Positions 1 to 8,470 of a stretch of DNA of 36,080 nt are shown here, piece by piece (within the stretch, counting starts at the first letter, position 1; each line of letters opens with the position of its first letter). A model generated the notes under the pieces. It made no database searches. It had not been told where the DNA came from and saw only the letters and a list, made by a program, of their open reading frames with translations. The stretch lies in assembly GCA_903852495.1 (NCBI GenBank), contig CAINRC010000104.1:1-36080 (forward strand). The letters are read 5' to 3'. This DNA comes from an uncultured Geobacteraceae bacterium (lineage in GTDB: Bacteria > Desulfobacterota > Desulfuromonadia > Geobacterales > Pseudopelobacteraceae). The translations under genes and the position numbers were made by a program.

Positions 1-4
1 CCAT
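1..4 (-). CDS. start codon of an off-window leftward gene
   Basis: An ATG reads leftward from position 4 to 2. It is preceded, on the minus strand, by a GGGAGGGG Shine-Dalgarno stretch at 11-18 with about six bases of spacing. Only the first codon is in the window, so the product cannot be named. The promoter and operator-like palindrome just upstream support a real gene that is probably repressor-controlled. A self-regulating TetR-type repressor gene would fit, but that is inference. Confidence 0.5.
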
Positions 5-20
5 AAGTGTCCCCTCCCAT

Positions 21-54
21 TCATCGTTACATATATAATAATATGTAACGATGA
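21..54. promoter_or_regulatory. perfect 14-bp inverted repeat, operator-like
   Basis: TCATCGTTACATAT (21-34) and ATATGTAACGATGA (41-54) are exact reverse complements with a 6-base AT spacer. The repeat covers the -10 element and spacer of the leftward promoter, the usual place for a repressor operator. There is no T-run, so it is not a terminator. Size and symmetry suit a dimeric HTH repressor such as TetR family, but the regulator is not identified. A partial half-site (CGTTACA) recurs at 113-119. Confidence 0.6.
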
Positions 55-62
55 AAAGTCAA
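35..62 (-). promoter_or_regulatory. sigma70-type promoter for the leftward edge gene
   Basis: On the minus strand TTGACT (57-62) is followed after 16 bases by TATTAT (35-40). Each hexamer matches five of six consensus bases. The start of transcription would lie inside the palindrome, about 20 bases before the ATG at position 4, which leaves room for the GGGAGGGG ribosome site. Confidence 0.55.
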
Positions 63-169
63 GAGAAAAACACTTTAACAGACTGGTTTTATGAATATTA
101 TTGCAAATTACTCGTTACAATGTCCGGGAATGCAGGATATAAATAATTGATACAGAGAGTAGCATAGAC

Positions 170-178
170 TGCTATAAA
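170..178 (+). promoter_or_regulatory. possible extended -10 promoter for uvsE
   Basis: TGC followed by TATAAA (173-178) forms an extended -10 element about 45 bases before the uvsE start. A TTGATA lies 20 bases upstream, which is too far for a normal -35, so recognition would depend on the TG extension. This is a weak call made by eye. Confidence 0.35.
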
Positions 179-222
179 TGTAACCACTGAACACCAGATC
201 ACACCTGGAAAGAGAGGTATCC

Positions 223-1140
223 GTGTTCCACTTCGGACTCTGCTGCCTATTCAAAAATGAAGCGGTTTTTTTCCGGACCACCACCGTAAAAACCCTGTCA
301 CCGCTGCCTCGCGACCACCAACTGCTCAAGCTTTCCGAAATCTGCCAGCACAACGCAGGGAGCCTGCTGCTGGCGCTGGAAGCGGTTGATCGCTTGGGCA
401 TCGGCGCGTTCCGGATCATGTCGCCGCTCTTCCCGCGCATGACGCACCCGGAGGCCGGCTACACACTGAACGATTTACCGGAGGGAGCATCTATCAGCCG
501 CACTCTGGAAGAGTGCCGGATTTTTGCAGCACGGGCGGAAATACGGCTGAGTTTTCACCCGGACCAGTTTGTCGTGCTGTCATCACCACACCCTGAGGTG
601 GTCGCCAACTCCGTTAAGGAGCTGAAATATCAGGCGAAGTTGGCAGTGGCAGTTGGTGCCGATGTAATCAACATTCATGGTGGAGGGGTGTATGGCGACA
701 AGCAGGGGGCGCTGAAGCGCTTTGCGGAGGTGTTTGGCAGCTTGGATGACACCGTACGCAGCCGCCTGACGCTTGAAAATGATGACAACAGCTATACGCC
801 GGAAGATCTGCTGCCGCTTTGTGAGCAGCTCTCCATCCCGCTGGTGTACGACGTACACCATCACCGCTGCAATCGGGACAATCTGACCGTGGAAGAAGCG
901 ACGGAACGGGCGGGAGTCACCTGGCAGGCTGCCGGAAAACGGCAGTACTGCCACATTTCATCGCCACGAGGTGGCTGGGGGGGCGGCAAGCCAAAGCCGC
1001 ACGCCGATTACATAGATCCGGGTGACATTCCTGAATGCTGGCTGGAGCGGGAAATGACCGTTGATGTGGAAGCAAAGGCGAAGGAACTCGCCGTTGTCCG
1101 GTTAATGGCAGATATTCGGGAGCTTAAAAACCGTAGCTGA
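223..1140 (+). CDS. uvsE: UV damage endonuclease UvsE/UvdE
   Basis: UvdE nicks DNA immediately 5' to UV photoproducts and starts an alternative excision repair that does not need UvrABC. The 305-residue protein covers the whole TIM-barrel family length. It opens with the typical FGLCCLF strand and keeps the metal-site pattern: H112 (FHPDQF), H152 (INIHGGG), E185 (LENDD), D210/H212 (YDVHHH), H244 (CHISSPRGG), H260 and E283. These correspond in order to the metal ligands known in the Thermus enzyme. The start is GTG, chosen because AGAGAGG at 211-217 lies five bases upstream and the family N-terminus begins there. Its 3' end overlaps the convergent MipA-like gene by 17 bases. Function is confident; no linked repair genes are nearby. 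Confidence 0.93.
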   Translation: MFHFGLCCLFKNEAVFFRTTTVKTLSPLPRDHQLLKLSEICQHNAGSLLLALEAVDRLGIGAFRIMSPLFPRMTHPEAGYTLNDLPEGASISRTLEECRIFAARAEIRLSFHPDQFVVLSSPHPEVVANSVKELKYQAKLAVAVGADVINIHGGGVYGDKQGALKRFAEVFGSLDDTVRSRLTLENDDNSYTPEDLLPLCEQLSIPLVYDVHHHRCNRDNLTVEEATERAGVTWQAAGKRQYCHISSPRGGWGGGKPKPHADYIDPGDIPECWLEREMTVDVEAKAKELAVVRLMADIRELKNRS

Positions 1141-1960
1141 CAATGACTCCCCCCATGGCCTGGTTTGCTGAACCGCGATCCCGGACCAGCGAAGAATTGG
1201 CAACCGGCGGTGCCAGACGCTCAAGCCCCGCAATGATGGAAACTGAAACAGCCTTTGTCAGCGGCACCATGGTGAATCCGTTGATACCATAGGCGGTAAT
1301 GCCGGCATCAGCATGGTACTGTTCAAGACCACTACGTGCCGACTGTTCCTGAGTGATCCCCCAATAGGCATTGGTATAGGTTTGATCGCCGAAGCGGACG
1401 TGCGGGCCGAAAGAATAGATCAGCGGAGGGCCGGCAAACTTCACCACGCCATGGTAACTGCCCCTCACCTCGCCAAACAGCCCCCGATGCCCGGTGACCC
1501 CCTGATGGAGCTCCAGCCGGACCCGGTACGGTTTCAGGGAATATTCGGCAAAGCCTCCCAGAGAAACGGTTCCAGGGACGTCGCCCAGCCCGACCAGAGT
1601 GTTCTTGTGACCACCGGAAATCTGGAAAATTGATCCTCCATCTTTTTCAGAACGGCGGAAGGTATAGGTCACCGACGGGCCGATCCGCCACCCCCCCTGA
1701 TTCACCAGCGAATAACCGATACCGTCCCTGATGTTGACAAAGAACAGATCCTTGTAGACCACACGCAGATCCGGAACCGCGAGCAAACTGTAGTTTTTTG
1801 CACCACTAAAGGCCGGAGCAACAATCAGTGCCCCCCCGGCGGAAACCTTCCACCCGTCCGGCGGTTCGCCGGCGCCCGGTTCTGCAGCCAGAACAGGGGT
1901 TGTCGCCAGGATGGTTGTCAGGAACAGGAGACTTATGAGCAATCTGATCTTATTAACCAA
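1124..1960 (-). CDS. MipA/OmpV-family outer membrane protein
   Basis: A 278-residue protein with an N-terminal signal peptide (positive KIR, then a hydrophobic run, ending near LAAEP), alternating beta-strand sequence and a C-terminal SYGF that ends in the aromatic residue typical of outer-membrane barrels. The patterns (KVSAGGALIVAPAFSG, DLRVVYKDLFFVNIRDGIGYSL) match MipA/OmpV proteins, which are thought to scaffold murein synthesis enzymes or to act as adhesins or porins; the role here is unknown. The start is TTG at 1960, with GGAG a few bases upstream, because it places the signal peptide at the N-terminus. A longer reading to 2176 would add 72 residues that do not look coding and would run into the divergent pirin gene. 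The stop lies inside the 3' end of uvsE. Confidence 0.75.
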   Translation of the reverse strand: MVNKIRLLISLLFLTTILATTPVLAAEPGAGEPPDGWKVSAGGALIVAPAFSGAKNYSLLAVPDLRVVYKDLFFVNIRDGIGYSLVNQGGWRIGPSVTYTFRRSEKDGGSIFQISGGHKNTLVGLGDVPGTVSLGGFAEYSLKPYRVRLELHQGVTGHRGLFGEVRGSYHGVVKFAGPPLIYSFGPHVRFGDQTYTNAYWGITQEQSARSGLEQYHADAGITAYGINGFTMVPLTKAVSVSIIAGLERLAPPVANSSLVRDRGSANQAMGGVIVSYGF

Positions 1961-2135
1961 TTTGACTCTCCAGAGGTTGAAATAGTTGCTAAAAACGGCC
2001 ATAATCGGCGCCATTGAAATTTCAGCATACAGTACACAGATGCACAGGGCGAGTACATCATTTTCTTGCAGTGAGCCGGGGTTTACTTGTGCATGACGTA
2101 TCAAAGCTGACACACCGCCTAGACCGGAGAAATAC

Positions 2136-2990
2136 ATGACTTCAGCACGGAAAATAAAATCCATTTTATCCGCCACCGCAACGATCGAAGGTGCCGGTGT
2201 TCACCTCAAACGCGCCTTCGGCTACCACCAGGTGCCTCTCCTCGATCCATTCCTGATGCTGGATGACTTTCACACCTCTGATCCGGCAGAATATCTGGCC
2301 GGTTTTCCCTGGCATCCCCATCGGGGGATCGAGACCATAACGTACCTCCTGGAAGGGCAGGTCGAGCATGGCGACAGCATGGGGAACAGCGGGATCATCG
2401 GCGCCGGTGACGTGCAGTGGATGACCGCCGGCAGCGGCGTCATTCACCAGGAGATGCCGCAAAAAAGCCCGACCGGGACCATGTGGGGCTTTCAGCTCTG
2501 GGCCAATCTCCCCGCTGCGCTGAAAATGATGCCGCCGCGCTACCGTGACATCAAAGCGGCAGATATTCCGGAGGTGACGCTGGACGGCGGTGTGACGGTA
2601 AAGATTATCAGCGGAGAAGTGGGAGGAGTGCAGGGGCCGGTCAGGGAGATTGTTATCGATCCGTTGCTGCTTGATGTTACGATGCCGCCCGGCACACATT
2701 TCACGCTGCCGGTAAAAGATGGCTACACCGTCCTGACCTATGTTCTGGCCGGTGCTGCCCTGTTCGATCAGCAGTCAGAGCAAACAATTCTCCCGGAGCA
2801 CGCCGTCCTTTACGAAAATACCGGTGACCGGGTGAGTATTACGGCCACCAGCCAGCTGTGTCGTTTCTTACTTCTGTCCGGGAAACCGCTTGGTGAACCG
2901 GTGGCCTGGCAGGGACCGATCGTAATGAACAGCCGGGAGGAGTTGAGGACCGCCTTCGAGGAGTACCACCGGGGTACTTTTGTAAAATAG
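2136..2990 (+). CDS. pirin family protein
   Basis: A bicupin of 284 residues. Metal ligands of the N-terminal cupin are present: H60 and H62 (FPWHPHRGIET), H104 and E106 (GVIHQEMP). This matches the H-x-H...H-x-E set of human pirin and E. coli YhhW. Some bacterial pirins have quercetin 2,3-dioxygenase activity and others act as redox or transcription cofactors; the physiological substrate cannot be read from sequence. The ATG has GGAGA at 2126-2130, five bases away. It is divergent from the MipA-like gene and followed 61 bases later by the ferredoxin-nitroreductase, so the two may be co-transcribed. Confidence 0.9.
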   Translation: MTSARKIKSILSATATIEGAGVHLKRAFGYHQVPLLDPFLMLDDFHTSDPAEYLAGFPWHPHRGIETITYLLEGQVEHGDSMGNSGIIGAGDVQWMTAGSGVIHQEMPQKSPTGTMWGFQLWANLPAALKMMPPRYRDIKAADIPEVTLDGGVTVKIISGEVGGVQGPVREIVIDPLLLDVTMPPGTHFTLPVKDGYTVLTYVLAGAALFDQQSEQTILPEHAVLYENTGDRVSITATSQLCRFLLLSGKPLGEPVAWQGPIVMNSREELRTAFEEYHRGTFVK

Positions 2991-3051
2991 GCAATGGAAT
3001 TGAACTTTGTATCAGAACTATAACGGCTACTACTCCAGGAGAACCATCACT

Positions 3052-3876
3052 ATGCTCGACTTCATCGTTAACAAAGAAAGCTGTACCAAATGCGGCCTGT
3101 GCGTCACCGACTGCCCGGCAATGATCATCGCCATGACCGCCGGGTATCCCGCCATCGCTCCGGAAAAAGAGGCGACCTGTTACAAGTGCCAGCACTGTCT
3201 TGCGGTCTGCCCCACGGGATCCGTCTCAATTCTGGGACTCAAACCGGCCGACAGCCGGCCTTTGACCAGCGGTTTCCCGGATCCCGTTGCACTTGAAACC
3301 TTGATAAAAGGACGCCGCTCCGTACGACGCTACAAAGAGGAAAATCTGGACCCGGCGCTGATACAGCGGCTTCTGGAAGTCGCCTGGCACGCACCGACCG
3401 GCATAAATTCGCGACAGGTTCGATTCACTGTGGTTGATGACCGGGAGAAGCTGGCGAGGCTGCGCGACGACGTCATGTCCGGGCTGGCCCGCCTTGTACA
3501 GGATAATGCCATCCCGGCCGGGATGGAGTTTTTCGCCGGTTTTGTGCAGATGTGGGAGGAGGACGGGATAGATATTATTTTCCGAGGCGCACCGCACCTG
3601 CTTATCGCCTCAGTGCCGCACAGCGTTGCGTCTCCAATGCAGGACTGCATGATTGCCCTTTCCTATTTTGAGCTTTTTGCCCAGGCAAACGGTGTTGGAA
3701 CCGTGTGGGACGGCCTTGCCAAGTGGGCCATCACCGATCTGCTTCCGGAAACCCGCATTCGCCTCGGCATCCCCGATGACCACCTGATCGGCTATGTCAT
3801 GGCATTCGGCGCACCAGCGGTTCATTACGCCCGGACGGTGCAGCACGGGCCGGCTATTATCCACCGGGCAGTATGA
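3052..3876 (+). CDS. ferredoxin-nitroreductase fusion protein
   Basis: Residues 1-60 form a bacterial ferredoxin domain with two [4Fe-4S] motifs: Cys 11/14/17/21 and Cys 43/46/49/53, each CxxCxxCxxxCP. Residues ~80-265 are a nitroreductase-family flavin domain (IKGRRSVRRYKEE, APTGINSRQVRFTVV), which binds FMN. The fusion suggests a flavin reductase that takes electrons from its own iron-sulfur domain rather than from NAD(P)H; the substrate is unknown. The ATG at 3052 was chosen because AGGAGA lies upstream at 3037-3042. A TTG at 3007 in the same frame has no ribosome site. Such fusions are common in anaerobes. Confidence 0.9.
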   Translation: MLDFIVNKESCTKCGLCVTDCPAMIIAMTAGYPAIAPEKEATCYKCQHCLAVCPTGSVSILGLKPADSRPLTSGFPDPVALETLIKGRRSVRRYKEENLDPALIQRLLEVAWHAPTGINSRQVRFTVVDDREKLARLRDDVMSGLARLVQDNAIPAGMEFFAGFVQMWEEDGIDIIFRGAPHLLIASVPHSVASPMQDCMIALSYFELFAQANGVGTVWDGLAKWAITDLLPETRIRLGIPDDHLIGYVMAFGAPAVHYARTVQHGPAIIHRAV

Positions 3877-3879
3877 CCG

Positions 3880-3895
3880 GCGGTACCCGTACCGC
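3880..3895. repeat. 16-bp palindrome after the nitroreductase gene
   Basis: GCGGTAC-CC-GTACCGC is perfectly symmetric and sits directly after the nitroreductase stop. There is no following T-run and the two-base loop is too tight for a good hairpin, so it is not called a terminator. It may be chance or a protein-binding site upstream of the hemerythrin gene. Confidence 0.3.
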
Positions 3896-3944
3896 TATGT
3901 ACCGTGGAATCTGTAGAACTGTATGAAATGTGAGGTATTCCCGC

Positions 3945-4352
3945 ATGACATTATTCCCCTGGAAACCGGAATATTCGGTACAGCAAACAGAACTTGACGA
4001 GCATCACAGGAATCTTTTTGCCATTCTCAATTCACTCTATGAACACGTCATGAACTCACCGGACGTAGGCTCAGTTCTTCCCAGAATCGATGAGCTGTCA
4101 GCGTACACAAGGCTTCACTTCTCAGCGGAAGAACAGTACATGCTGGAGCAGGGATTTCCCAACATCATCCGCCACATCGGGGAACACAGGGAGTTTACCA
4201 ATAAAATTGAGCTGTTTCGGAAAAAGCACGGCGATAATGATCTGGAAATCATGAGCGATCTGATTGTCGTACTGGGAGAGTGGCTGCTGCAGCACGTGCT
4301 AAAGGAAGACCGGAAGTACTCCCTCTGGAGCAGTGGCAACCGGCACCAATAA
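3945..4352 (+). CDS. bacteriohemerythrin
   Basis: A single-domain hemerythrin of 135 residues: a four-helix bundle with a non-heme di-iron site that binds O2. Ligands are visible in order: H20 (LDEHH), H58 and E62 (LHFSAEEQ), H77 and H81 (IRHIGEH), H117 and D122 (QHVLKED). The N-terminal LFPWKPEYSV is the usual family opening. In microaerobic and anaerobic bacteria these proteins serve oxygen storage or sensing. ATG at 3945 is preferred because GAGG (3932-3935) lies nine bases upstream; an in-frame GTG at 3930 would add five residues. It ends next to a strong terminator. Confidence 0.9.
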   Translation: MTLFPWKPEYSVQQTELDEHHRNLFAILNSLYEHVMNSPDVGSVLPRIDELSAYTRLHFSAEEQYMLEQGFPNIIRHIGEHREFTNKIELFRKKHGDNDLEIMSDLIVVLGEWLLQHVLKEDRKYSLWSSGNRHQ

Positions 4353-4389
4353 AAAAAACGGGGCACCTTTATGGTGCCCCGTTTTTTTA
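4351..4389. terminator. strong bidirectional intrinsic terminator
   Basis: An A-run followed by ACGGGGCACC, a five-base loop and GGTGCCCCGTTTTTTT. The stem is GC-rich and perfect, with a T-run at the right end and a complementary A-run at the left, so it can end the hemerythrin transcript rightward and the 6S-like RNA or aroF transcript leftward. Confidence 0.9.
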
Positions 4390-4393
4390 TTCG

Positions 4394-4585
4394 TCTCTCC
4401 ACCCTGACGTCAGCATTAAGGGCCTCCGGCGAGTTCCTTAATTGTGGGAGTAGGTTTACTGTTTCAGGCAGACCCGCGTATTGAAGGCAGCACACCACAG
4501 CAGGGAGTAACCCCCGTTCTAATCAGCATTCCGCCCGGGCGTTTCAACTAACGGGCAGGGTAGAGAGAACCATAACTACAAGCTG
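4394..4585 (-). ncRNA. ssrS: 6S-like regulatory RNA candidate
   Basis: In this non-coding stretch CTCTCTACCCTG (minus strand, 4567-4556) pairs with CAGGGTGGAGAG (4406-4395) to close a ~175-nt element. The stem continues inward as CGTTAG/CTGACG, and GGCG/CGCC segments pair further in, giving a long interrupted rod with an open centre. The centre reads CCCTGCTGTGGTGTG on one side and GCCTGAAACAGT on the other, which resembles the promoter-mimicking bubble of 6S RNA. 6S RNA binds sigma70-RNA polymerase and lowers transcription in stationary phase. A sigma70-type promoter lies at 4591-4619 and a terminator at 4351-4389. The family name rests on architecture and recall of the consensus, not on a covariance search. 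Confidence 0.55.
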
Positions 4586-4590
4586 ATTGA

Positions 4591-4619
4591 TTATTACTCC
4601 GATGCACCGGACAATTCAA
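4591..4619 (-). promoter_or_regulatory. promoter for the 6S-like RNA
   Basis: On the minus strand TTGAAT (4614-4619), a 17-base spacer, then TAATAA (4591-4596). It lies between the aroF stop and the 5' arm of the RNA stem, with no ORF downstream, which supports an independent RNA gene. Confidence 0.5.
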
Positions 4620-4636
4620 GCGTTTTGTATACAGAA

Positions 4637-5650
4637 TCAGCAACTCTGCAAAAAAGTAGTCAAGACTCCGATTTCATTCATCATTTTTTCAAAGCCGGGG
4701 AACGTGAGGGACTGGGGGCCGTCGGAAAGCGCTTTCTCCGGTTCCGGATGAACTTCCACCAGCACACCATCCGCTCCGGCGACCAGAGCCGCCTTGGCCA
4801 TCGGTGCAACAAGCGAGCGCTTTCCGGTGGCGTGGGAGGGATCAACCATGATCGGCAGATGCGACAGTTCCTTGATCAGCGGCACAATTGAGAGGTCAAG
4901 AGTGTTGCGGGTGGCGGTCTCAAACGTACGGATCCCCCGCTCACAGAGAATAACCTGATGGTTTCCTTCGGCAAGAATGTATTCGGCGGCAGCCAGAAAC
5001 TCTTCAACCGTTGCACTCATCCCCCGCTTCAACAACACCGGCTTGCGGATTCTACCCACTTCGCGCAGCAGGTCGAAGTTCTGCATATTGCGGGCGCCGA
5101 TTTGCAAAAGGTCGGCATACTCCGCAACCAGTCCCACGTTATCCGGGCTCATGACTTCGGTCACAATCGGCAGACCGCTTGCTTTTCCGGCAATGGCCAG
5201 CAGCCTGAGACCCTCCTCACGCAACCCCTGAAACGTATGCGGCCCGGTACGCGGCTTGAAGGCGCCGCCGCGTAACATATCAGCCCCGCATTTTTTCACG
5301 AAGAGTGCTGTCTTGACGATCTGTTCCTCGCTTTCAACTGCACAGGGACCGCCGACAACTACCGGACGGCAATTCCCGCCTACTCTGACACCGGCGACAT
5401 CAACAATCGTATCTTCCGGGTGGAAATCCCGCGAAACCAGCTTGTAGGGTTTTGACACATGGATGACCCGCTGAACGCCGGGCAGCTCCAGAATTTTACA
5501 GTCATCCACATAGCCATGGTTTCCCAGCACACCGATGGCGGTCCGCTCGCTTCCCGGTATCGGCTCCGCCCTGAAGCCCATCTCTGCAACAATCCTGGTG
5601 ATGGCTTCAATGTCTGCCTGGGATGCGTTATGACTCATGACAATCAGCAT
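4637..5650 (-). CDS. aroF: DAHP synthase, type I-beta
   Basis: 3-deoxy-7-phosphoheptulonate synthase condenses phosphoenolpyruvate with erythrose 4-phosphate, the first step of the shikimate pathway. The 337-residue protein has an N-terminal ferredoxin-like regulatory domain (1-~70), as in the Thermotoga enzyme, where it mediates feedback inhibition. A TIM barrel follows, with GGPCAVES (100-107, metal-binding C103), [15 protein letters not shown] (128-142), [19 protein letters not shown] and [10 protein letters not shown]. It starts 16 bases after the CRP/FNR-type gene on the same strand. Transketolase, which makes one of its substrates, lies two genes upstream. Only a weak ribosome site (GGGGT) is seen. 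Confidence 0.95.
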   Translation of the reverse strand: MLIVMSHNASQADIEAITRIVAEMGFRAEPIPGSERTAIGVLGNHGYVDDCKILELPGVQRVIHVSKPYKLVSRDFHPEDTIVDVAGVRVGGNCRPVVVGGPCAVESEEQIVKTALFVKKCGADMLRGGAFKPRTGPHTFQGLREEGLRLLAIAGKASGLPIVTEVMSPDNVGLVAEYADLLQIGARNMQNFDLLREVGRIRKPVLLKRGMSATVEEFLAAAEYILAEGNHQVILCERGIRTFETATRNTLDLSIVPLIKELSHLPIMVDPSHATGKRSLVAPMAKAALVAGADGVLVEVHPEPEKALSDGPQSLTFPGFEKMMNEIGVLTTFLQSC

Positions 5651-5666
5651 TTCAGATTACCCCGCT

Positions 5667-6356
5667 TTATTCGTGACGTTCGGATATTTTCTGCAGTTTG
5701 TCCATCTGATGAACAACCACCCGGCTTCCCTGAACCTCAATAATCCCCTCATCCTTCAACTTCCGAAAGGTTCGCGAGATGGTTTCACTGGCGGTTCCCA
5801 GGCGGGCGGCCAACTCACCCTTTCTGATTCCCAGATCAATATAGGTGATACCGCCAAAACTGGTTGAACTTTCCGCAGCGCGCCGCACCAGAAATGAAGC
5901 CAGCCGCGATGTCACATCGGCAAAGGAAAGTTCCTCTATCTGACTGACAAACTTCCGCAGCATAAGTGACAGGGAAACAACCAGATTAAGGGCAAAACCG
6001 GGGTTACGACTCATCAGTTCCAGGAGTCCCTGCCTGGGAAGGTAGAGCACCTCTCCGGCTTCCATGGCCCGTGCTTCTGCCGGGTACTTGCCATCCCCGA
6101 AAAAAGCAGCCTCGGCAAAGGTTTCACGCGGCTTTACGAAATGCAGCACCTTCTCACGGCCATCCTGCGACATACGGCAGAGCTTGATGCTTCCGGTCAG
6201 GAGCAGATAGAATCCGGTGGCCTCATCACCTTCACTGAACAGTGACTCTCCCTTTCGGAAGGCACGCCGTACCGTGATAGCCGCCAATGCAGCAAGATCA
6301 ACATCGTTCAGACCGGAAAAAAGCAGCGGTTTCTTAAGTTGCTCGATCAATTCCAT
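5667..6356 (-). CDS. CRP/FNR-family transcription regulator
   Basis: A 229-residue regulator. Residues ~10-125 form a cyclic-nucleotide-binding-like beta roll (RKGESLFSEGDEATGFYLLLTGSIKL, ending in PAEARAMEAGEVLYL), ~125-155 the dimer helix, and 150-225 a winged helix with recognition region KGELAARLGTASETISRTFRKL (179-200). It has no N-terminal cysteine cluster, so it is not an FNR-type iron-sulfur oxygen sensor. The phosphate-binding segment (FAEAAFFGDGKYPAEA) departs from E. coli CRP, so the ligand is open (heme, nucleotide or other). It lies between tkt and aroF on the same strand, which makes local control of these genes possible. The ribosome site is poor. Confidence 0.9.
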   Translation of the reverse strand: MELIEQLKKPLLFSGLNDVDLAALAAITVRRAFRKGESLFSEGDEATGFYLLLTGSIKLCRMSQDGREKVLHFVKPRETFAEAAFFGDGKYPAEARAMEAGEVLYLPRQGLLELMSRNPGFALNLVVSLSLMLRKFVSQIEELSFADVTSRLASFLVRRAAESSTSFGGITYIDLGIRKGELAARLGTASETISRTFRKLKDEGIIEVQGSRVVVHQMDKLQKISERHE

Positions 6357-6433
6357 ACCGCCAGAACCCCTTTACTGCCGAGTCACAGCAGATTTCTTCT
6401 TTCATCCCGGTGACTTTGAGGTGAAAAACGATG

Positions 6434-8440
6434 CTACGCCTTTTTCACAAAGGCTTTGACTCTCTCCGCAACCTGTGACGCCGTGAAACCGAACTGCTCA
6501 GCCAGAACCTTGTCCGGGGCTGATGCGCCGAAATGTTCAACGCCGATAAACAAACCGTCACAGCCGATCAGACGCCCCCATGACTCACCACGGCCGGCTT
6601 CAAACGCCACGCGTGGTATGCCGGCAGGAAGTGTCTGCCGTATGTAGTCAGCCGGTTGAGCAAGGAACGTCCCGAGACAGGGAATCGACACGATACGGGC
6701 TTGAATCCCTTGAGTAGCCAGTGTTGCAGCCGCTTCAACCGCCACATGAACTTCAGAACCGCTGGCAAGAATAACCACATCAGGTGTACTACCCGGCGTA
6801 GAAACAATATACCCCCCTTTGAGTGCGTCAGCAGGAACAAATGACGCCGGGCGGGCGATTGCCGGCAACTTCTGCCGGGTCAGGATCAAGGCGGTCGGGC
6901 CGGAACATTCCAGTGCGGACTGCCAGGCCATGGCGGTTTCAACACCATCAGCCGGACGGATAACCTGAAGGCCGGGGATCAGACGCAGCGACGCGACATG
7001 CTCGATCGGCTGATGGGTCGGGCCGTCTTCGCCGACAAAAAAGGAATCGTGGGTGAAAATATAGATGGACTTCAACCCCATCAGGGCAGAAAGGCGTACC
7101 GAAGGACGGCAGTAGTCAGAAAAGACCAGGAAGGTCGCGCCATAGGGGATAAAACAGCCGTACAGCGCCATACCGTTAATAACCGCTCCCATGGCGTGTT
7201 CGCGAATCCCGAAATGCAGATTGCGTCCGGCAAAACTGCCGGCCTGGACAGATGGCGACCCCTTGATATCGCTGTTATTTGAAGGCGACAGGTCGGCAGA
7301 ACCGCCGGCCAGAGCCGGTATCAGAGCAGCAGCCTTCTGCAGGACAGCCCCCGACAGGGCGCGGGTTGCACCATCCTTCCCGGCCACCACGGCAAGCAGC
7401 TGGGCAGAAAGGTCTGCAGGCAGCTGTTTGTGCCACATTTCGTCCCACAGCTGTGCTTTTTCAGGGTTGGCGGCATACCAGGCGGTAAAGCCGAGCTGCC
7501 AGGCGGAGTAGCACTGTTTCAGTTCATCAACACGCCCCTGGCAGGTATCACGTACCTCCTGGGGGACTTCAAATGGCGCATACGGCCACCCCAGATTAGC
7601 CCGGGTGGCAGCAATTTCATCCGCCCCGAGTGGGGAACCGTGAGCACCGGACGACCCCTGCTTGGCCGGACTGCCAAAGGCGATGTGGGTAGTGGCGATA
7701 ATGATCGACGGGCGCGCCGTCTCTGCTTTTGCTGCGGCGATGGCGGCAACAATCTGGCTGTAATCATGGCCGTCGATACTCTGCACATGCCAGCCGCACG
7801 CGCCAAAACGTCCGGCAGTGTCCTCTGACCAGGCCAGCGAGGTTTTGCCCTCAATGGTGATGCTGTTACTGTCGTAAATGTAGACCAGATTTCCCAGTTT
7901 CAGATGCCCGGCCAGGGCAGCCGCCTCATAGCTGATCCCCTCTTGCAGATCTCCGTCACCAATCAGCGCGTACACTGTGTGGTCGATCGGGCTGAAGTCG
8001 GCGGTATTAAACCGCTCCGCAGCCATTTTTGAGGCAAGTGCCATGCCGACGCCGTTGGCAAAACCCTGGCCAAGCGGCCCGGTGGTCACCTCAACACCGA
8101 CGGTATGGCCGAATTCCGGATGGCCGGGGGTTTTACTTCCCCACTGACGGAAATTTTTCAGTTCATCCAGCGGCAGGTCATAGCCGAACAGATTCAGCAG
8201 TGAATAGAGGAGCATCGAACCATGGCCGGCGGAAAGAACAAAACGGTCGCGGTTTGCCCAACAGGGGTCCTCCGGGTTGAAGGAAAGAAAGTTCCCCCAC
8301 AGGCCGAACGCGCAGTCGGCGGCCCCCATCGGCAGGCCGGGGTGACCGGAATTGGCTTTTTCTACGGCATCTACCGAAAGAAAACGGATGGCGTCGGCGC
8401 AGAGCCGGGCCTTGTCAGAGGGAATCATGGTGTGGTGCAT
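6434..8440 (-). CDS. tkt: transketolase
   Basis: A thiamin-diphosphate enzyme of the non-oxidative pentose phosphate pathway that moves two-carbon units and yields erythrose 4-phosphate. Full length at 668 residues, with N-terminal [24 protein letters not shown] and the ThDP/Mg motif GDGDLQEG...NSITIEG. The pyrimidine domain carries FGIREHAMG and [18 protein letters not shown], followed by the C-terminal transketolase domain. The ATG at 8440 was chosen because AAAGGA lies eight bases upstream; an ATG five codons earlier (8455) has no ribosome site. It follows thiL by 30 bases and precedes the CRP-type gene by 77. Confidence 0.96.
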   Translation of the reverse strand: MHHTMIPSDKARLCADAIRFLSVDAVEKANSGHPGLPMGAADCAFGLWGNFLSFNPEDPCWANRDRFVLSAGHGSMLLYSLLNLFGYDLPLDELKNFRQWGSKTPGHPEFGHTVGVEVTTGPLGQGFANGVGMALASKMAAERFNTADFSPIDHTVYALIGDGDLQEGISYEAAALAGHLKLGNLVYIYDSNSITIEGKTSLAWSEDTAGRFGACGWHVQSIDGHDYSQIVAAIAAAKAETARPSIIIATTHIAFGSPAKQGSSGAHGSPLGADEIAATRANLGWPYAPFEVPQEVRDTCQGRVDELKQCYSAWQLGFTAWYAANPEKAQLWDEMWHKQLPADLSAQLLAVVAGKDGATRALSGAVLQKAAALIPALAGGSADLSPSNNSDIKGSPSVQAGSFAGRNLHFGIREHAMGAVINGMALYGCFIPYGATFLVFSDYCRPSVRLSALMGLKSIYIFTHDSFFVGEDGPTHQPIEHVASLRLIPGLQVIRPADGVETAMAWQSALECSGPTALILTRQKLPAIARPASFVPADALKGGYIVSTPGSTPDVVILASGSEVHVAVEAAATLATQGIQARIVSIPCLGTFLAQPADYIRQTLPAGIPRVAFEAGRGESWGRLIGCDGLFIGVEHFGASAPDKVLAEQFGFTASQVAERVKAFVKKA

Positions 8441-8470
8441 GGAAAATCCTTTCATCGGGGAATGTGTACG

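Noticed and set aside
1961..2176. A 72-codon N-terminal extension of the MipA-like protein.
   Set aside because: It would overlap the divergent pirin start, does not look coding, and would bury the signal peptide in the middle of the protein.
3880..3895. The GCGGTAC-CC-GTACCGC palindrome as a terminator.
   Set aside because: It has no T-run and a two-base loop, so it is listed only as a repeat.
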